Assembly: GCF_905397375.1 (NCBI RefSeq) | Contig: NZ_CAJPVG010000012.1 | Location: 1-64,000, forward strand | Direction of reading: 5' to 3' | Length of the DNA: 64,000 nt | Origin: Ralstonia mannitolilytica | GTDB lineage: Bacteria > Pseudomonadota > Gammaproteobacteria > Burkholderiales > Burkholderiaceae | In this document: in pieces, positions 24,115 through 32,312 of the stretch | How the letters are laid out: every line of letters begins with the position of its first letter | How positions within the stretch are numbered: position 1 is the first letter of the stretch | Notes under the pieces: model-generated | Database searches by the model: none | The model's input: the letters and a program-made list of their open reading frames with translations, nothing else | Told to the model about the DNA's origin: nothing | Translations under genes and position numbers: made by a program

Positions 24115-25623
24115 ATGGCCTATCTTTCTACGGGCTCGGAGTGGACCTTCGATCTGATCAGGCGCTACGACCAAAGCATCGCCCACATCGCAGCCGAGTT
24201 CGGGCTGGACACCTACCCGAACCAGATCGAGATCATCACCGCCGAGCAGATGCTGGACGCGTACGCGTCCTCCGGGCTGCCGCTGGGCTACAACCACTGG
24301 TCATACGGCAAGCACTTCCTCGCCTCCGAGCGCGGCTACCAGCGTGGGCTGATGGGCCTGGCCTACGAGATCGTCATCAACTCGAACCCCTGCATCGCCT
24401 ACCTCATGGAGGAGAACACGATGCCGATGCAGGCGCTGACGATCGCGCATGCCTGCTATGGCCACAACTCGTTCTTCAAGGGCAACTACCTGTTCCGCAC
24501 ATGGACGAACGCGGACGCCATCGTCGACTACCTGCTCTTCGCCAAGAATTACGTGGCCGAATGCGAGCAGCGCTACGGCGAGCAGGAAGTCGAACTGCTG
24601 CTCGACTCCTGCCACGCATTGCAGAACTACGGCGTGGATCGCTACCGGCGGCCCAAGAAGCTATCGATCAATGAAGAGCAGGCGCGCCAGGCCGAGCGCG
24701 AGAAGTACCTCGAGGCGCAGGTCAACGATCTGTGGCGCACCTTGCCGACGCATCGCTCGCACGCGCTCACGGCGGAAGACGAAACGCGCGAACCCGAGCC
24801 GCAGTTCCCGCCCGAGCCGGAGGAGAACCTGCTGTACTTCATCGAGAAGAACGCGCCCAAGTTGCAGCCGTGGCAGCGCGAGATCGTGCGGATCGTGCGG
24901 AAGATCGCCCAATACTTCTACCCGCAGCGCCAGACCAAGGTGATGAACGAGGGTTGGGCGACGTTCTGGCACTACACCATCCTGCACAAGCTCTACGACG
25001 AGAAGCTCGTCAACGATGCCTTCATGCTGGAACTGCTGCAGGCGCATACGAATGTGATCTACCAGCCGCCGTTCAACAGCCCGTACTACAACGGCCTGAA
25101 CCCGTATACGCTCGGCTTTCTCATGTTCCAGGACATCCGTCGCATCTGCGAGACGCCCGACGACGAGGATTACCGCTGGGCGCCCGAGATCGCCGGCAGC
25201 GACTGGCGCGAGACGCTCGACTTCGCCATGCGCAACTTCAAGGACGAGAGCTTCCTGCTGCAGTTCCTCTCGCCACGGGTGATCCGCGAGCTGAAGCTCT
25301 TCTCCGTGCTCGACGACGACCGCGACGCCAAGTTGCGCGTGACCGCCATCCACGACGAGGACGGCTACCGCATGCTGCGCGAATTGCTCGCCAGCCAGTA
25401 CGACCTGTCCAACATGGAGCCCAACATCCAGGTGACCCATGTCGACATCGGCGGAGACCGCTCGCTGACGCTGCGCCACCTGCAGAGCGGCCGCCGCCCG
25501 CTGGCCTCGAATTACGAAGAGATGCTCCGGCACGTCGTTCGCCTGTGGGGCTTCACGTGCCGGCTCGAGGTGGTCTACGAAGATGGGCGGCGCGAGATGA
25601 AATACGAATGCAAGCCGGATTGA
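24115..25623 (+). CDS. spoVR: SpoVR family protein
   Basis: This 502-residue soluble protein is of normal length for SpoVR (E. coli YcgB). Typical conserved blocks include EWTFDLIRRYDQSIAHIA at the start, GYNHWSYGKHF, AHACYGHNSFFKGNYLF, and NEGWATFWHYTILHKLYDE. In Bacillus the homologue influences spore cortex formation. In proteobacteria it accompanies prkA-yeaH and is implicated in stationary-phase and stress survival; biochemistry is unknown. The His/Glu-rich motifs (NHWSYGKH, HACYGHNS, NEGWATFWH) look like a metal site. That last point is inference. Confidence 0.92.
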   Translation: MAYLSTGSEWTFDLIRRYDQSIAHIAAEFGLDTYPNQIEIITAEQMLDAYASSGLPLGYNHWSYGKHFLASERGYQRGLMGLAYEIVINSNPCIAYLMEENTMPMQALTIAHACYGHNSFFKGNYLFRTWTNADAIVDYLLFAKNYVAECEQRYGEQEVELLLDSCHALQNYGVDRYRRPKKLSINEEQARQAEREKYLEAQVNDLWRTLPTHRSHALTAEDETREPEPQFPPEPEENLLYFIEKNAPKLQPWQREIVRIVRKIAQYFYPQRQTKVMNEGWATFWHYTILHKLYDEKLVNDAFMLELLQAHTNVIYQPPFNSPYYNGLNPYTLGFLMFQDIRRICETPDDEDYRWAPEIAGSDWRETLDFAMRNFKDESFLLQFLSPRVIRELKLFSVLDDDRDAKLRVTAIHDEDGYRMLRELLASQYDLSNMEPNIQVTHVDIGGDRSLTLRHLQSGRRPLASNYEEMLRHVVRLWGFTCRLEVVYEDGRREMKYECKPD

Positions 25624-25653
25624 CTGTTCCGGCGCGGGCCGCCGCCCGGATAG

Positions 25654-25932
25654 CTACATGCCGAAACGGAAATGTCCGCTGCGCAGCACGATGTTGTGCG
25701 AGTCGGTCAATTTGAAAAGCGACCGCGCCATGTCTTCGATGGTGCCGCGGTGTGTTTCCATGGCCTGCAGCAGGTCTTCCTGGCGCCATGAACGGGCGCC
25801 GAAGTGCTCCTCGAGTGCTTCGGCCGTCACCGCATAGCAGGCGGGCGTGCCGTCGACACTGGCGGTGCAGGTGAGTGTGAGGTCCGCTGCGCAATAGCGC
25901 GGCGGGCTGGCGTGGAATTCGATGGATTTCAT
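25654..25932 (-). CDS. DUF1488 family small protein
   Basis: This 92-residue protein has the DUF1488 pattern: an N-terminal beta segment (SIEFHASPPRY), VDGTPACYAVTAEALEEHFG, and a helical C-terminus ending near LRSGHFRFGM. The function of the family is unknown. GGAGG lies just upstream of the ATG at 25930-25932, which argues against the longer reading. It is convergent with spoVR. Confidence 0.72.
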   Translation of the reverse strand: MKSIEFHASPPRYCAADLTLTCTASVDGTPACYAVTAEALEEHFGARSWRQEDLLQAMETHRGTIEDMARSLFKLTDSHNIVLRSGHFRFGM

Positions 25933-26031
25933 GGCCGGCCTCCATGAAAAAACGGCGATGCCCCGCGCGTCGCCTGCCTCCAGTGTATGGCGCAACGGGG
26001 CGAATGCAATGCCGTTATGCGTTGCCGCTTG

Positions 26032-26487
26032 CTAGGCCCCGGCCTGCGCCGCCTGCCGCGCCATTTCCACACCCTTGTTGGCCAGCGCATCGGCGCGCTC
26101 GTTGCCGGGGTGGCCGGCGTGGCCCTTGACCCAGTGCCAGCTCACGTCGTGTCCGACGATGAGTTGATCGAGCAGGCGCCACAGGTCGTCATTCTTCACG
26201 GGCTTCTTGTCGGCGGTTTTCCAGCCGCGCGCCTTCCAGCCGGGCAGCCATTCGCTGATGCCTTTCTGCACGTACTGCGAATCGGTGTACACCGTCACGC
26301 GGCACGGGCGCTTGAGCGCGCGGAAGGCCTCGATCACCGCCATCAGCTCCATGCGGTTGTTGGTGGTGAGCGCCTCGCCGCCGAAGAGTTCTTTTTCGTG
26401 ATTGCCCGAGACCAGCACGGTACCCCAGCCGCCTAGGCCGGGATTGCCCTTGCATGCGCCATCGGAATAGACGGTGACTTCCTGCAT
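26032..26487 (-). CDS. rnhA: Ribonuclease HI
   Basis: Degrades RNA in RNA-DNA hybrids (R-loops, primers). The 151-residue protein is at standard length. Catalytic residues are visible: Asp in VYSDGACKGNPG, Glu in NNRMELMAVIEA, Asp in VYTDSQYV, and the late WVKGHAGHPGNERAD with His/Asp. It lies 43 bp downstream of the methyltransferase on the same strand, like the gloB-yafS-rnhA neighbourhood of E. coli. Confidence 0.96.
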   Translation of the reverse strand: MQEVTVYSDGACKGNPGLGGWGTVLVSGNHEKELFGGEALTTNNRMELMAVIEAFRALKRPCRVTVYTDSQYVQKGISEWLPGWKARGWKTADKKPVKNDDLWRLLDQLIVGHDVSWHWVKGHAGHPGNERADALANKGVEMARQAAQAGA

Positions 26488-26530
26488 GAAAACAATGGGT
26501 AAGGGATGAGAGGGCGGCTGCCCGGCGGCC

Positions 26531-27439
26531 TCAGGCGCCGGAGTTTCCGTCGCATGCCGCAGCCGGCGGCGTCTTCGTCGAATGCGAACCGGACGGCGTG
26601 GCGACGGGCGTCCCGGCGGGCACCAGCGCTGGCGACTTGCGGGCCTTCCATGCGGGCCCGACCAAGCGCATGCCGCGCACGCGCTTGACCGCCTGCAGCA
26701 TGTACACCGCGCCGAAGATCGGCCACCAGCGGTCGCCGGCCTTTTCCATGAAGGCGGTGCGCTGCAGCCATTTGTCGGTGCGGTTGGGTGGACAGTAGCA
26801 GCCAAAACGGCCGCGCACGATATCAAATCCGAGCAGCTTGAGCCAGTCCTTCAGGCGTGTGAAGGCAATCATCTGGCTCTGCGCCGGCAGGAACGACTCG
26901 GTGCCCAGCCGCCGCATGCCTTGGCGCATGCCCCACAGGCTCAGCGGGTTGAATCCGGTGATGACGAGCCGGCCTTCGGGCATCAGCACGCGGGCGACTT
27001 CACGCAAGACCTCGTGCGGGTCGTCCGTGAATTCCAGCACGTGCGGCAGGGCCACCAGATCGATGCTCTGCGAGGCAAACGGCAACTCGTCATAGCGGCA
27101 CACGACGCGCGGTGTGGCTTGGCGCGGGAGTGCGGCGGGATCGGCTTCGCCTTCTGCAGGGTTGTTCGGGGGCTCGGCGGGGTCGCCGTCCATCGGGTCC
27201 AGTGTCTCGATGGGCGCGTTCGGGTCGATGTCGTCCACCACGCGGGCGATCATCGGGATGCGGTTTTCCCGCAAGGCGCCAAAGCCGGGGTGGCCAAGCT
27301 GCAATGCATGAAAGCCGAACATGTCGGCCACGGTGCGATCGAACTGGGCCTGCTCCCAGCGCAGGACGTATTGCCCAGGCGGCGAAGCGAGCCAGTGGTG
27401 CCAATCTATAATGCGACGATCGTTAGAGGAGTCGGACAT
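26531..27439 (-). CDS. SAM-dependent methyltransferase-like protein (YafS-like)
   Basis: This 302-residue protein has a class I methyltransferase C-terminal motif set: ELPFASQSIDLVALPHVLEF (post-I/II), DDPHEVLREVARVLMPEGRLVITGFNPLS. The SAM-binding GxGxG region is weak, and an acidic Pro-rich insert (about residues 80-100) interrupts the expected fold. Its place between gloB and rnhA matches E. coli yafS. Its ATG overlaps the divergent gloB ATG and has no ribosome site, so translation may begin a little further in. Substrate unknown. Confidence 0.75.
   Translation of the reverse strand: MSDSSNDRRIIDWHHWLASPPGQYVLRWEQAQFDRTVADMFGFHALQLGHPGFGALRENRIPMIARVVDDIDPNAPIETLDPMDGDPAEPPNNPAEGEADPAALPRQATPRVVCRYDELPFASQSIDLVALPHVLEFTDDPHEVLREVARVLMPEGRLVITGFNPLSLWGMRQGMRRLGTESFLPAQSQMIAFTRLKDWLKLLGFDIVRGRFGCYCPPNRTDKWLQRTAFMEKAGDRWWPIFGAVYMLQAVKRVRGMRLVGPAWKARKSPALVPAGTPVATPSGSHSTKTPPAAACDGNSGA
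27407..27412 (+). promoter_or_regulatory. Consensus -10 (TATAAT) of gloB
   Basis: A perfect TATAAT lies 25 bp upstream of the gloB start, inside the first codons of the divergent methyltransferase gene. No good -35 lies 16-18 bp upstream (GAAGCG region), so the promoter may depend on an activator or be weak. Confidence 0.5.
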
Positions 27440-28277
27440 GGTCCAGGGTGGTGTGCCGCCTGTAGTCGCGCTTGAGGTCGAGGCGATCGCTGCGTTTACC
27501 GACAATTATATTTGGGCACTTCACGATGGCCGCGTGGCCGCTGTCGTCGATCCGGGCGATGCGCAGCCGGTATTGCGCTTCCTGCGCGAACGCGGGCTCG
27601 CGCTCGGTGCCATTGTAATCACACATCATCACGGCGATCATGTCGGCGGGGTCCGTGAACTGGTGGCGGCATACCCGCAGACGCCCGAGGGCACGCCGCT
27701 GCCCGTGATCGGCCCAGCGCGCGAATCGATTCCATGCTGCACTCAGCCCGTGCAAGAGGGCGACGTCGTCACGCTCGCGCAGCCAGCCGCGATATTCCGT
27801 GTGATTGACGTGCCCGGCCATACCAGCGGCCACGTCGCCTATGTCGGTCGCCTGCAGGGCGAGGGGGCTCCCGCCAGCCTGTTTTGCGGCGACACGCTGT
27901 TCGCCACGGGTTGCGGCAGGCTGTTCGAAGGGACGCCCGCGCAGATGCGGTCGTCGCTCGGCAAGCTGGCGGCGCTGGAGCCCGACACACGCGTCTATTG
28001 CGCGCACGAATACACTGTCTCGAATGTGCGCTTTGCGCGCGCCGTCGAACCGGGCAACGCTGCGCTCGCTGCCTGGGAGGACAAAGTGGCCGCGCTGCGG
28101 GCCGAGGGCCGATCGACCGTGCCGACCACCGTCGGCCACGAGCGCGCGACCAACCCGTTCATGCGGTCGGATGAGCCCGATGTGACGCAGGCGGTGGCGC
28201 GCCATGCCGGCGTCGATGCCGACGATCCGGTGTCGGTCTTCGCCGCACTGCGCGAATGGAAGAACGGTTTCCGTTGA
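27438..28277 (+). CDS. gloB: Hydroxyacylglutathione hydrolase (glyoxalase II)
   Basis: Hydrolyses S-lactoylglutathione to lactate and glutathione, the second step of methylglyoxal detoxification. The 279-residue metallo-beta-lactamase-fold protein shows THHHGDHVGG (binuclear Zn/Fe site), VPGHTSGH, CGDTLF and CAHEYT, each contributing metal ligands. The C-terminal substrate domain (NPFMRSDEPDV) is present. AGAGGAG lies six bases before the ATG, supporting this start even though it overlaps the divergent gene's start codon. Confidence 0.95.
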   Translation: MVQGGVPPVVALEVEAIAAFTDNYIWALHDGRVAAVVDPGDAQPVLRFLRERGLALGAIVITHHHGDHVGGVRELVAAYPQTPEGTPLPVIGPARESIPCCTQPVQEGDVVTLAQPAAIFRVIDVPGHTSGHVAYVGRLQGEGAPASLFCGDTLFATGCGRLFEGTPAQMRSSLGKLAALEPDTRVYCAHEYTVSNVRFARAVEPGNAALAAWEDKVAALRAEGRSTVPTTVGHERATNPFMRSDEPDVTQAVARHAGVDADDPVSVFAALREWKNGFR

Positions 28278-28326
28278 AAAGATGTGTCGGCGGGCGTGCC
28301 GAGGCCGAATGGCGGGTGAACGCGGG

Positions 28327-28355
28327 TTGACGCGGCGGGATGCCTTTCATACTAT
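28327..28355 (+). promoter_or_regulatory. Promoter of mltD
   Basis: TTGACG (28327-28332) and TACTAT (28350-28355) are exactly 17 bp apart, 36 bp upstream of the start codon. Confidence 0.6.
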
Positions 28356-28391
28356 CGGGGGCAATTTTCAGGTCCAACCCCTCAGAACTTG

Positions 28392-29939
28392 ATGCGATCC
28401 GTGCGACTTCTTGCGGCATCTGTGCTCAGTCTGCTTCTCGCGGCCTGTGCCACGGCCCCCGGGCCGAATGCCGACACAGCCGGCACAAGCGCTTTCACCT
28501 CCACCGGCCAGGCCGCTGCGCCGGTCGTCAATGTCGATCAGCAGCCCGTGGCGTCCCTGAAGGGGCCCGCCAAGGATCTCTGGGCGCGCATTCGCCAGGG
28601 CTTCTCCATGCCCGACCTGCAAAGCTCGGCCGTGGACGACCGTACCGACTGGTATGCACAGCGCCCCGACGCGTTCCGCCGCATGGTGGAGCGCTCGAGC
28701 CGCTACCTGTATCACATCGTTGAAGAGCTGGAGCGGCGCAACATGCCCACCGAACTGGCGCTGCTGCCGTTCGTGGAAAGTGCGTTCAATCCGCAGGCTG
28801 TTTCCACCGCCAAGGCGGCCGGGATGTGGCAGTTCATCCCGAGCACCGGCAAAACCTACAACCTCAAGCAGAACGTCTTCCAGGATGAGCGCCGCGACGT
28901 GCTCGCCTCGACGGACGCCGCCCTCGACTATCTCTCTAAGCTGCACGACCAGTTTGGCGACTGGCAGCTCGCCCTGGCAGCGTACAACTGGGGGGAGGGT
29001 TCCGTCGCGCGCGCGATCGCCCGCAACCAGGCGGCCGGCCTGTCGACGGATTACGTCAACCTCAACATGCCGGCCGAGACGCGCATGTATGTGCCGAAGC
29101 TCCAGGCGGTGAAGAACATCATCGCCAACCCCGAGCGTTACGGCATCACGCTGCCCGAGATTCCGAACCATCCGTATTTCGTGACCGTCACCACGTCGCG
29201 CGACATCGACGTGGCTCTGGCGGCCAAGCTGGCCAACCTGCCGATGGACGAATTCAAGGCGTTGAACCCTTCGTTCAACCGCCCGGTGATCCTGGGTGCG
29301 TCGAACCCGCAGATCCTGCTGCCGTACGACAACGCTGAAACGTTCCAGTACAACCTGAACACGTATCGTGGCGGCCTGTCGAGCTGGACCGCGGTGACGG
29401 TTGGCAACCGCGAGCGGGTGGAAGCGCTGGCGGCGCGGCTGAAGGTGGACCCGGATACCATCCGAGAGATCAACCGGATCCCGAAGGGCATGCGCCTGAA
29501 GGCCGGATCCACGGTGGTCGTGCCGCGCGCGGATGGTGCCAAGACGGATGCGCCGGACATCAGCCCGGAACTGGCCGAGAACGCGACGATGGCCGTGGAG
29601 CCCGACATGCCGGACCTGCGCCGCGTGGTCGTGCGTGCCGGTCGGCGCGATACGGTGACGGCGCTGTCGCGGCGCTACGGGGTGTCGGTGGCCCAGATCC
29701 GCGCGTGGAACCAGTTGCCGGGCGACGCCATTCCGCGTGGCCACAACGTGGTCCTCATGCTGCCGCAGGCGCGCGCCGGCGGACGCGCCACCTCGCAGGT
29801 GCGCGCGATCCGCGTGTCGACGAAGGGAGCGCATGCCACCGCGGCTGCGACACGCGCACCGACGGCGAAGGTGGCCGGCAAGCCGGTCGTCAAAGCCAAA
29901 CCGGTGGCAAGCACATCGGCCAAGCGCAAGAAGCGCTGA
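28392..29939 (+). CDS. mltD: Membrane-bound lytic murein transglycosylase D
   Basis: This outer-membrane lipoprotein cleaves peptidoglycan glycan strands. The 515-residue protein has a lipoprotein signal (lipobox LLAAC), then an SLT domain with catalytic Glu in FVESAFNPQAVS and motifs GMWQFIPSTGKTYNL and ALAAYNWGEGSVARA. Two LysM-type glycan-binding repeats follow (about residues 340-380 and 415-460). The tail after the second repeat is Ala/Lys-rich and probably disordered. I use ATG 28392; a TTG directly before it is less likely. Confidence 0.94.
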   Translation: MRSVRLLAASVLSLLLAACATAPGPNADTAGTSAFTSTGQAAAPVVNVDQQPVASLKGPAKDLWARIRQGFSMPDLQSSAVDDRTDWYAQRPDAFRRMVERSSRYLYHIVEELERRNMPTELALLPFVESAFNPQAVSTAKAAGMWQFIPSTGKTYNLKQNVFQDERRDVLASTDAALDYLSKLHDQFGDWQLALAAYNWGEGSVARAIARNQAAGLSTDYVNLNMPAETRMYVPKLQAVKNIIANPERYGITLPEIPNHPYFVTVTTSRDIDVALAAKLANLPMDEFKALNPSFNRPVILGASNPQILLPYDNAETFQYNLNTYRGGLSSWTAVTVGNRERVEALAARLKVDPDTIREINRIPKGMRLKAGSTVVVPRADGAKTDAPDISPELAENATMAVEPDMPDLRRVVVRAGRRDTVTALSRRYGVSVAQIRAWNQLPGDAIPRGHNVVLMLPQARAGGRATSQVRAIRVSTKGAHATAAATRAPTAKVAGKPVVKAKPVASTSAKRKKR

Positions 29940-29953
29940 GGCCAGCAAGATGA

Positions 29954-29980
29954 GACGGCGTCCTGCGGGGCGCCGTTTTG
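29954..29980 (+). terminator. Terminator after mltD
   Basis: ACGGCGTCC and GGGCGCCGT form a hairpin followed by TTTTGCTTTTG. The U-tract is short, so strength is moderate. Confidence 0.6.
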
Positions 29981-29987
29981 CTTTTGG

Positions 29988-30004
29988 CGCGGGTAAGACC
30001 CGCG
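29988..30004. repeat. 17-bp palindrome upstream of prpE
   Basis: CGCGGGT AAG ACCCGCG is a perfect inverted repeat with a 3-nt centre, 79 bp before prpE. Without a T-run it is not an obvious terminator; it may be an operator. Confidence 0.4.
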
Positions 30005-30082
30005 TAAGTTGAGGGCTGCACAGTAGGCAGATCCCGCACATCCATATCGAGCCGTCGAACACGATGGCCAGGAGACAACGTC

Positions 30083-31999
30083 ATGCCCATGTCCGCCGCA
30101 TACCGCGCGCTGTATCAGCGCTCCATCGACGATCCTGCCGGCTTCTGGGACGAGCAGGCCCGGCGCATCGACTGGCAGACGCCGTATTCCGCTGTGCTCG
30201 ATGATTCGCGCCTGCCGTTTGCGCGGTGGTTCGTGGGCGGGCGCACCAATCTCTGCCACAACGCGATCGACCGGCATCTGGCCACGCGGGGTGAGCAGCC
30301 GGGGCTGGTGTACGTTTCCACCGAAACGGGCATCGAGACGACCTACACGTACCGGCAGCTGCACCGCGAAGTGAACCGCATGGCGGCCACGCTGCAGGCG
30401 CTGGGCGTCAAGCGCGGTGACCGCGTGCTGATCTATCTGCCGATGATTCCGGAGGCCGCGTTCGCCATGCTGGCCTGCGCGCGCATCGGCGCGATCCACT
30501 CCGTGGTGTTTGGCGGCTTTGCGTCCAACAGCCTCGCCACGCGCATCGACGACGCCACACCGCGCGTCATCGTCAGCGCCGACGCGGGCTCGCGCGCGGG
30601 CAAGATCGTCGAATACAAGCCGCTGCTCGATGCCGCCATCGACATGGCCGCGCACAAGCCCGAGCGCGTGCTGCTCGTCGATCGCAAGCTCGCGCCGCTG
30701 CAGCGCCATGCGCGCGATGTGGATTACGCGTCCTTCAGTGGTCGCTACGCCGATGCCGAGGTGCCCTGCGAATGGATGGAATCAAGCGAGCCGTCGTACA
30801 TCCTCTACACCTCGGGCACGACGGGCAAACCGAAGGGGGTGCAGCGCGACACCGGCGGTTACGCGGTGGCGCTGGCTGCATCGATTCCTCTGATCTTCGG
30901 GGCGCAGGCAGGCGACACGATGTTCACGGCGTCGGACGTCGGATGGGTCGTGGGGCACAGCTACATTGTGTATGCGCCGCTGCTCGCCGGCCTGACGACG
31001 GTCATGTACGAAGGCACGCCGATTCGCCCCGATGGCGCGATCTGGTGGCGTATCGTCGAGCAATACCGTGTGAATGTGATGTTCACGGCCCCGACGGCCA
31101 TTCGCGTGCTCAAGAAGCAGGACCCGGCGCTGCTGCAGCGTCACGACGTGTCGAGCCTGCGCCGCCTGTTTCTGGCCGGCGAGCCGCTGGATGAGCCGAC
31201 CGCCAGCTGGATCGGCCAGGCGCTGGACAAGCCCATCGTCGACAACTACTGGCAGACGGAAACCGGCTGGCCAATGCTGGCCATTGCGCAAGGGGTGGAG
31301 CCATCCACGCAGAAGCTGGGCTCGCCTGGCTTTCCGGTGTATGGCTACAAGCTCGATATCGTGGACGAGGCGACCGGGCAGCCATGCGCCCCCGGCGAGA
31401 AAGGGCTGCTGGCCGTGGCGGCGCCGTTGCCGCCGGGCTGCATGAGTACGGTCTGGGGCGACGATGCGCGGTTCCTGAAGACGTATTGGTCGGCCTTCCC
31501 CGGCCAGCACATCTATTCGAGCTTCGATTGGGGTGTGCGCGATGAGGACGGTTACGTCACGATCCTCGGCCGGACCGACGACGTGATCAACGTGGCCGGC
31601 CATCGCCTCGGCACGCGCGAGATCGAGGAGAGCCTGTCGTCGCATCCTGCGATTGCAGAAGTGGCGGTGGTGGGTGTGGCCGACCAGCTCAAGGGCCAGG
31701 TCGCGATGGCGTTTGCCATCGTGCGCGATGCCTCGCGTGTGGCCGAAGCGGCGGACCGCCTTGCGCTGGAGGGCGAACTGATGCGTACCGTCGAGGCGCA
31801 GCTTGGCGCCGTGGCCCGGCCGGCGCGCGTGTTCTTCGTGGGGGCGTTGCCGAAGACGCGTTCCGGCAAGCTTCTGCGCAGAGCCATGCAGGCCGTGGCC
31901 GAAGGCCGGGATCCGGGCGATCTGACGACCATCGAAGACCCGACGGCGCTGGCCCAGGTGCAGGCTGCCATGCAAAGCGCAGAGGGCGCGAACAAGTGA
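30083..31999 (+). CDS. prpE: Propionyl-CoA synthetase (acetyl-CoA synthetase family)
   Basis: Activates propionate (or another short acid) with ATP and CoA through an acyl-adenylate. The 638-residue protein contains the AMP-binding P-loop YTSGTTGKPKGVQRDTGG, the YWQTETGWP adenine-contact motif, WGVRDEDGYVTILGRTDD hinge region and catalytic Lys in KTRSGKLLRR. The QRDTGG continuation and length favour PrpE over Acs. No prpBCD genes are nearby, so it is an isolated copy. CAGGAGA precedes the ATG. Confidence 0.88.
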   Translation: MPMSAAYRALYQRSIDDPAGFWDEQARRIDWQTPYSAVLDDSRLPFARWFVGGRTNLCHNAIDRHLATRGEQPGLVYVSTETGIETTYTYRQLHREVNRMAATLQALGVKRGDRVLIYLPMIPEAAFAMLACARIGAIHSVVFGGFASNSLATRIDDATPRVIVSADAGSRAGKIVEYKPLLDAAIDMAAHKPERVLLVDRKLAPLQRHARDVDYASFSGRYADAEVPCEWMESSEPSYILYTSGTTGKPKGVQRDTGGYAVALAASIPLIFGAQAGDTMFTASDVGWVVGHSYIVYAPLLAGLTTVMYEGTPIRPDGAIWWRIVEQYRVNVMFTAPTAIRVLKKQDPALLQRHDVSSLRRLFLAGEPLDEPTASWIGQALDKPIVDNYWQTETGWPMLAIAQGVEPSTQKLGSPGFPVYGYKLDIVDEATGQPCAPGEKGLLAVAAPLPPGCMSTVWGDDARFLKTYWSAFPGQHIYSSFDWGVRDEDGYVTILGRTDDVINVAGHRLGTREIEESLSSHPAIAEVAVVGVADQLKGQVAMAFAIVRDASRVAEAADRLALEGELMRTVEAQLGAVARPARVFFVGALPKTRSGKLLRRAMQAVAEGRDPGDLTTIEDPTALAQVQAAMQSAEGANK

Positions 32000-32084
32000 C
32001 GCTTCCGGCGGTTTTGGTGCGGCCGGGACGGGCCACCCGGGGGTCACGGTTCCGCGCCCGTCCACTGTTAAGTCCTTCCTTTTA

Positions 32085-32113
32085 TTGAGTTTTTTGTGGC
32101 GTCAGGGTATACT
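32085..32113 (+). promoter_or_regulatory. Promoter of carA
   Basis: TTGAGT (32085-32090) and TATACT (32108-32113) are 17 bp apart, a near-consensus sigma-70 promoter. It lies in the gap after prpE and leaves a leader of about 190 nt before carA. Confidence 0.75.
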
Positions 32114-32312
32114 TTTCAGGTTTGAGTTCAGAAACCCCTCACCCTAGCGCCTACCGCTTCCTACCTCCCGTCTAACCGCCCCGTCTGCCTTGCTTTCCGG
32201 TGAATTCGCCCCGGGTGCAGCGCGCAAACGGCCCGGATTCCGCGCAGCCGGAATTCCGCTTTGGCGCCAAGACGTTCAGGTCGGCACAGGGTGAATCCAG
32301 CAGGAGCTACCC
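32114..32312 (+). other. Long 5' leader of carA
   Basis: About 190 nt separate the carA promoter from its GTG start. The leader is pyrimidine-rich at first (CCCCTCACCCTAGCGCC...CTACCTCCCG) and later holds a small inverted repeat around GGATTCCGCG...CGGAATTCC. No known riboswitch was recognised. The length is enough for attenuation-type control of carbamoyl-phosphate synthesis, but nothing proves it. Confidence 0.4.
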
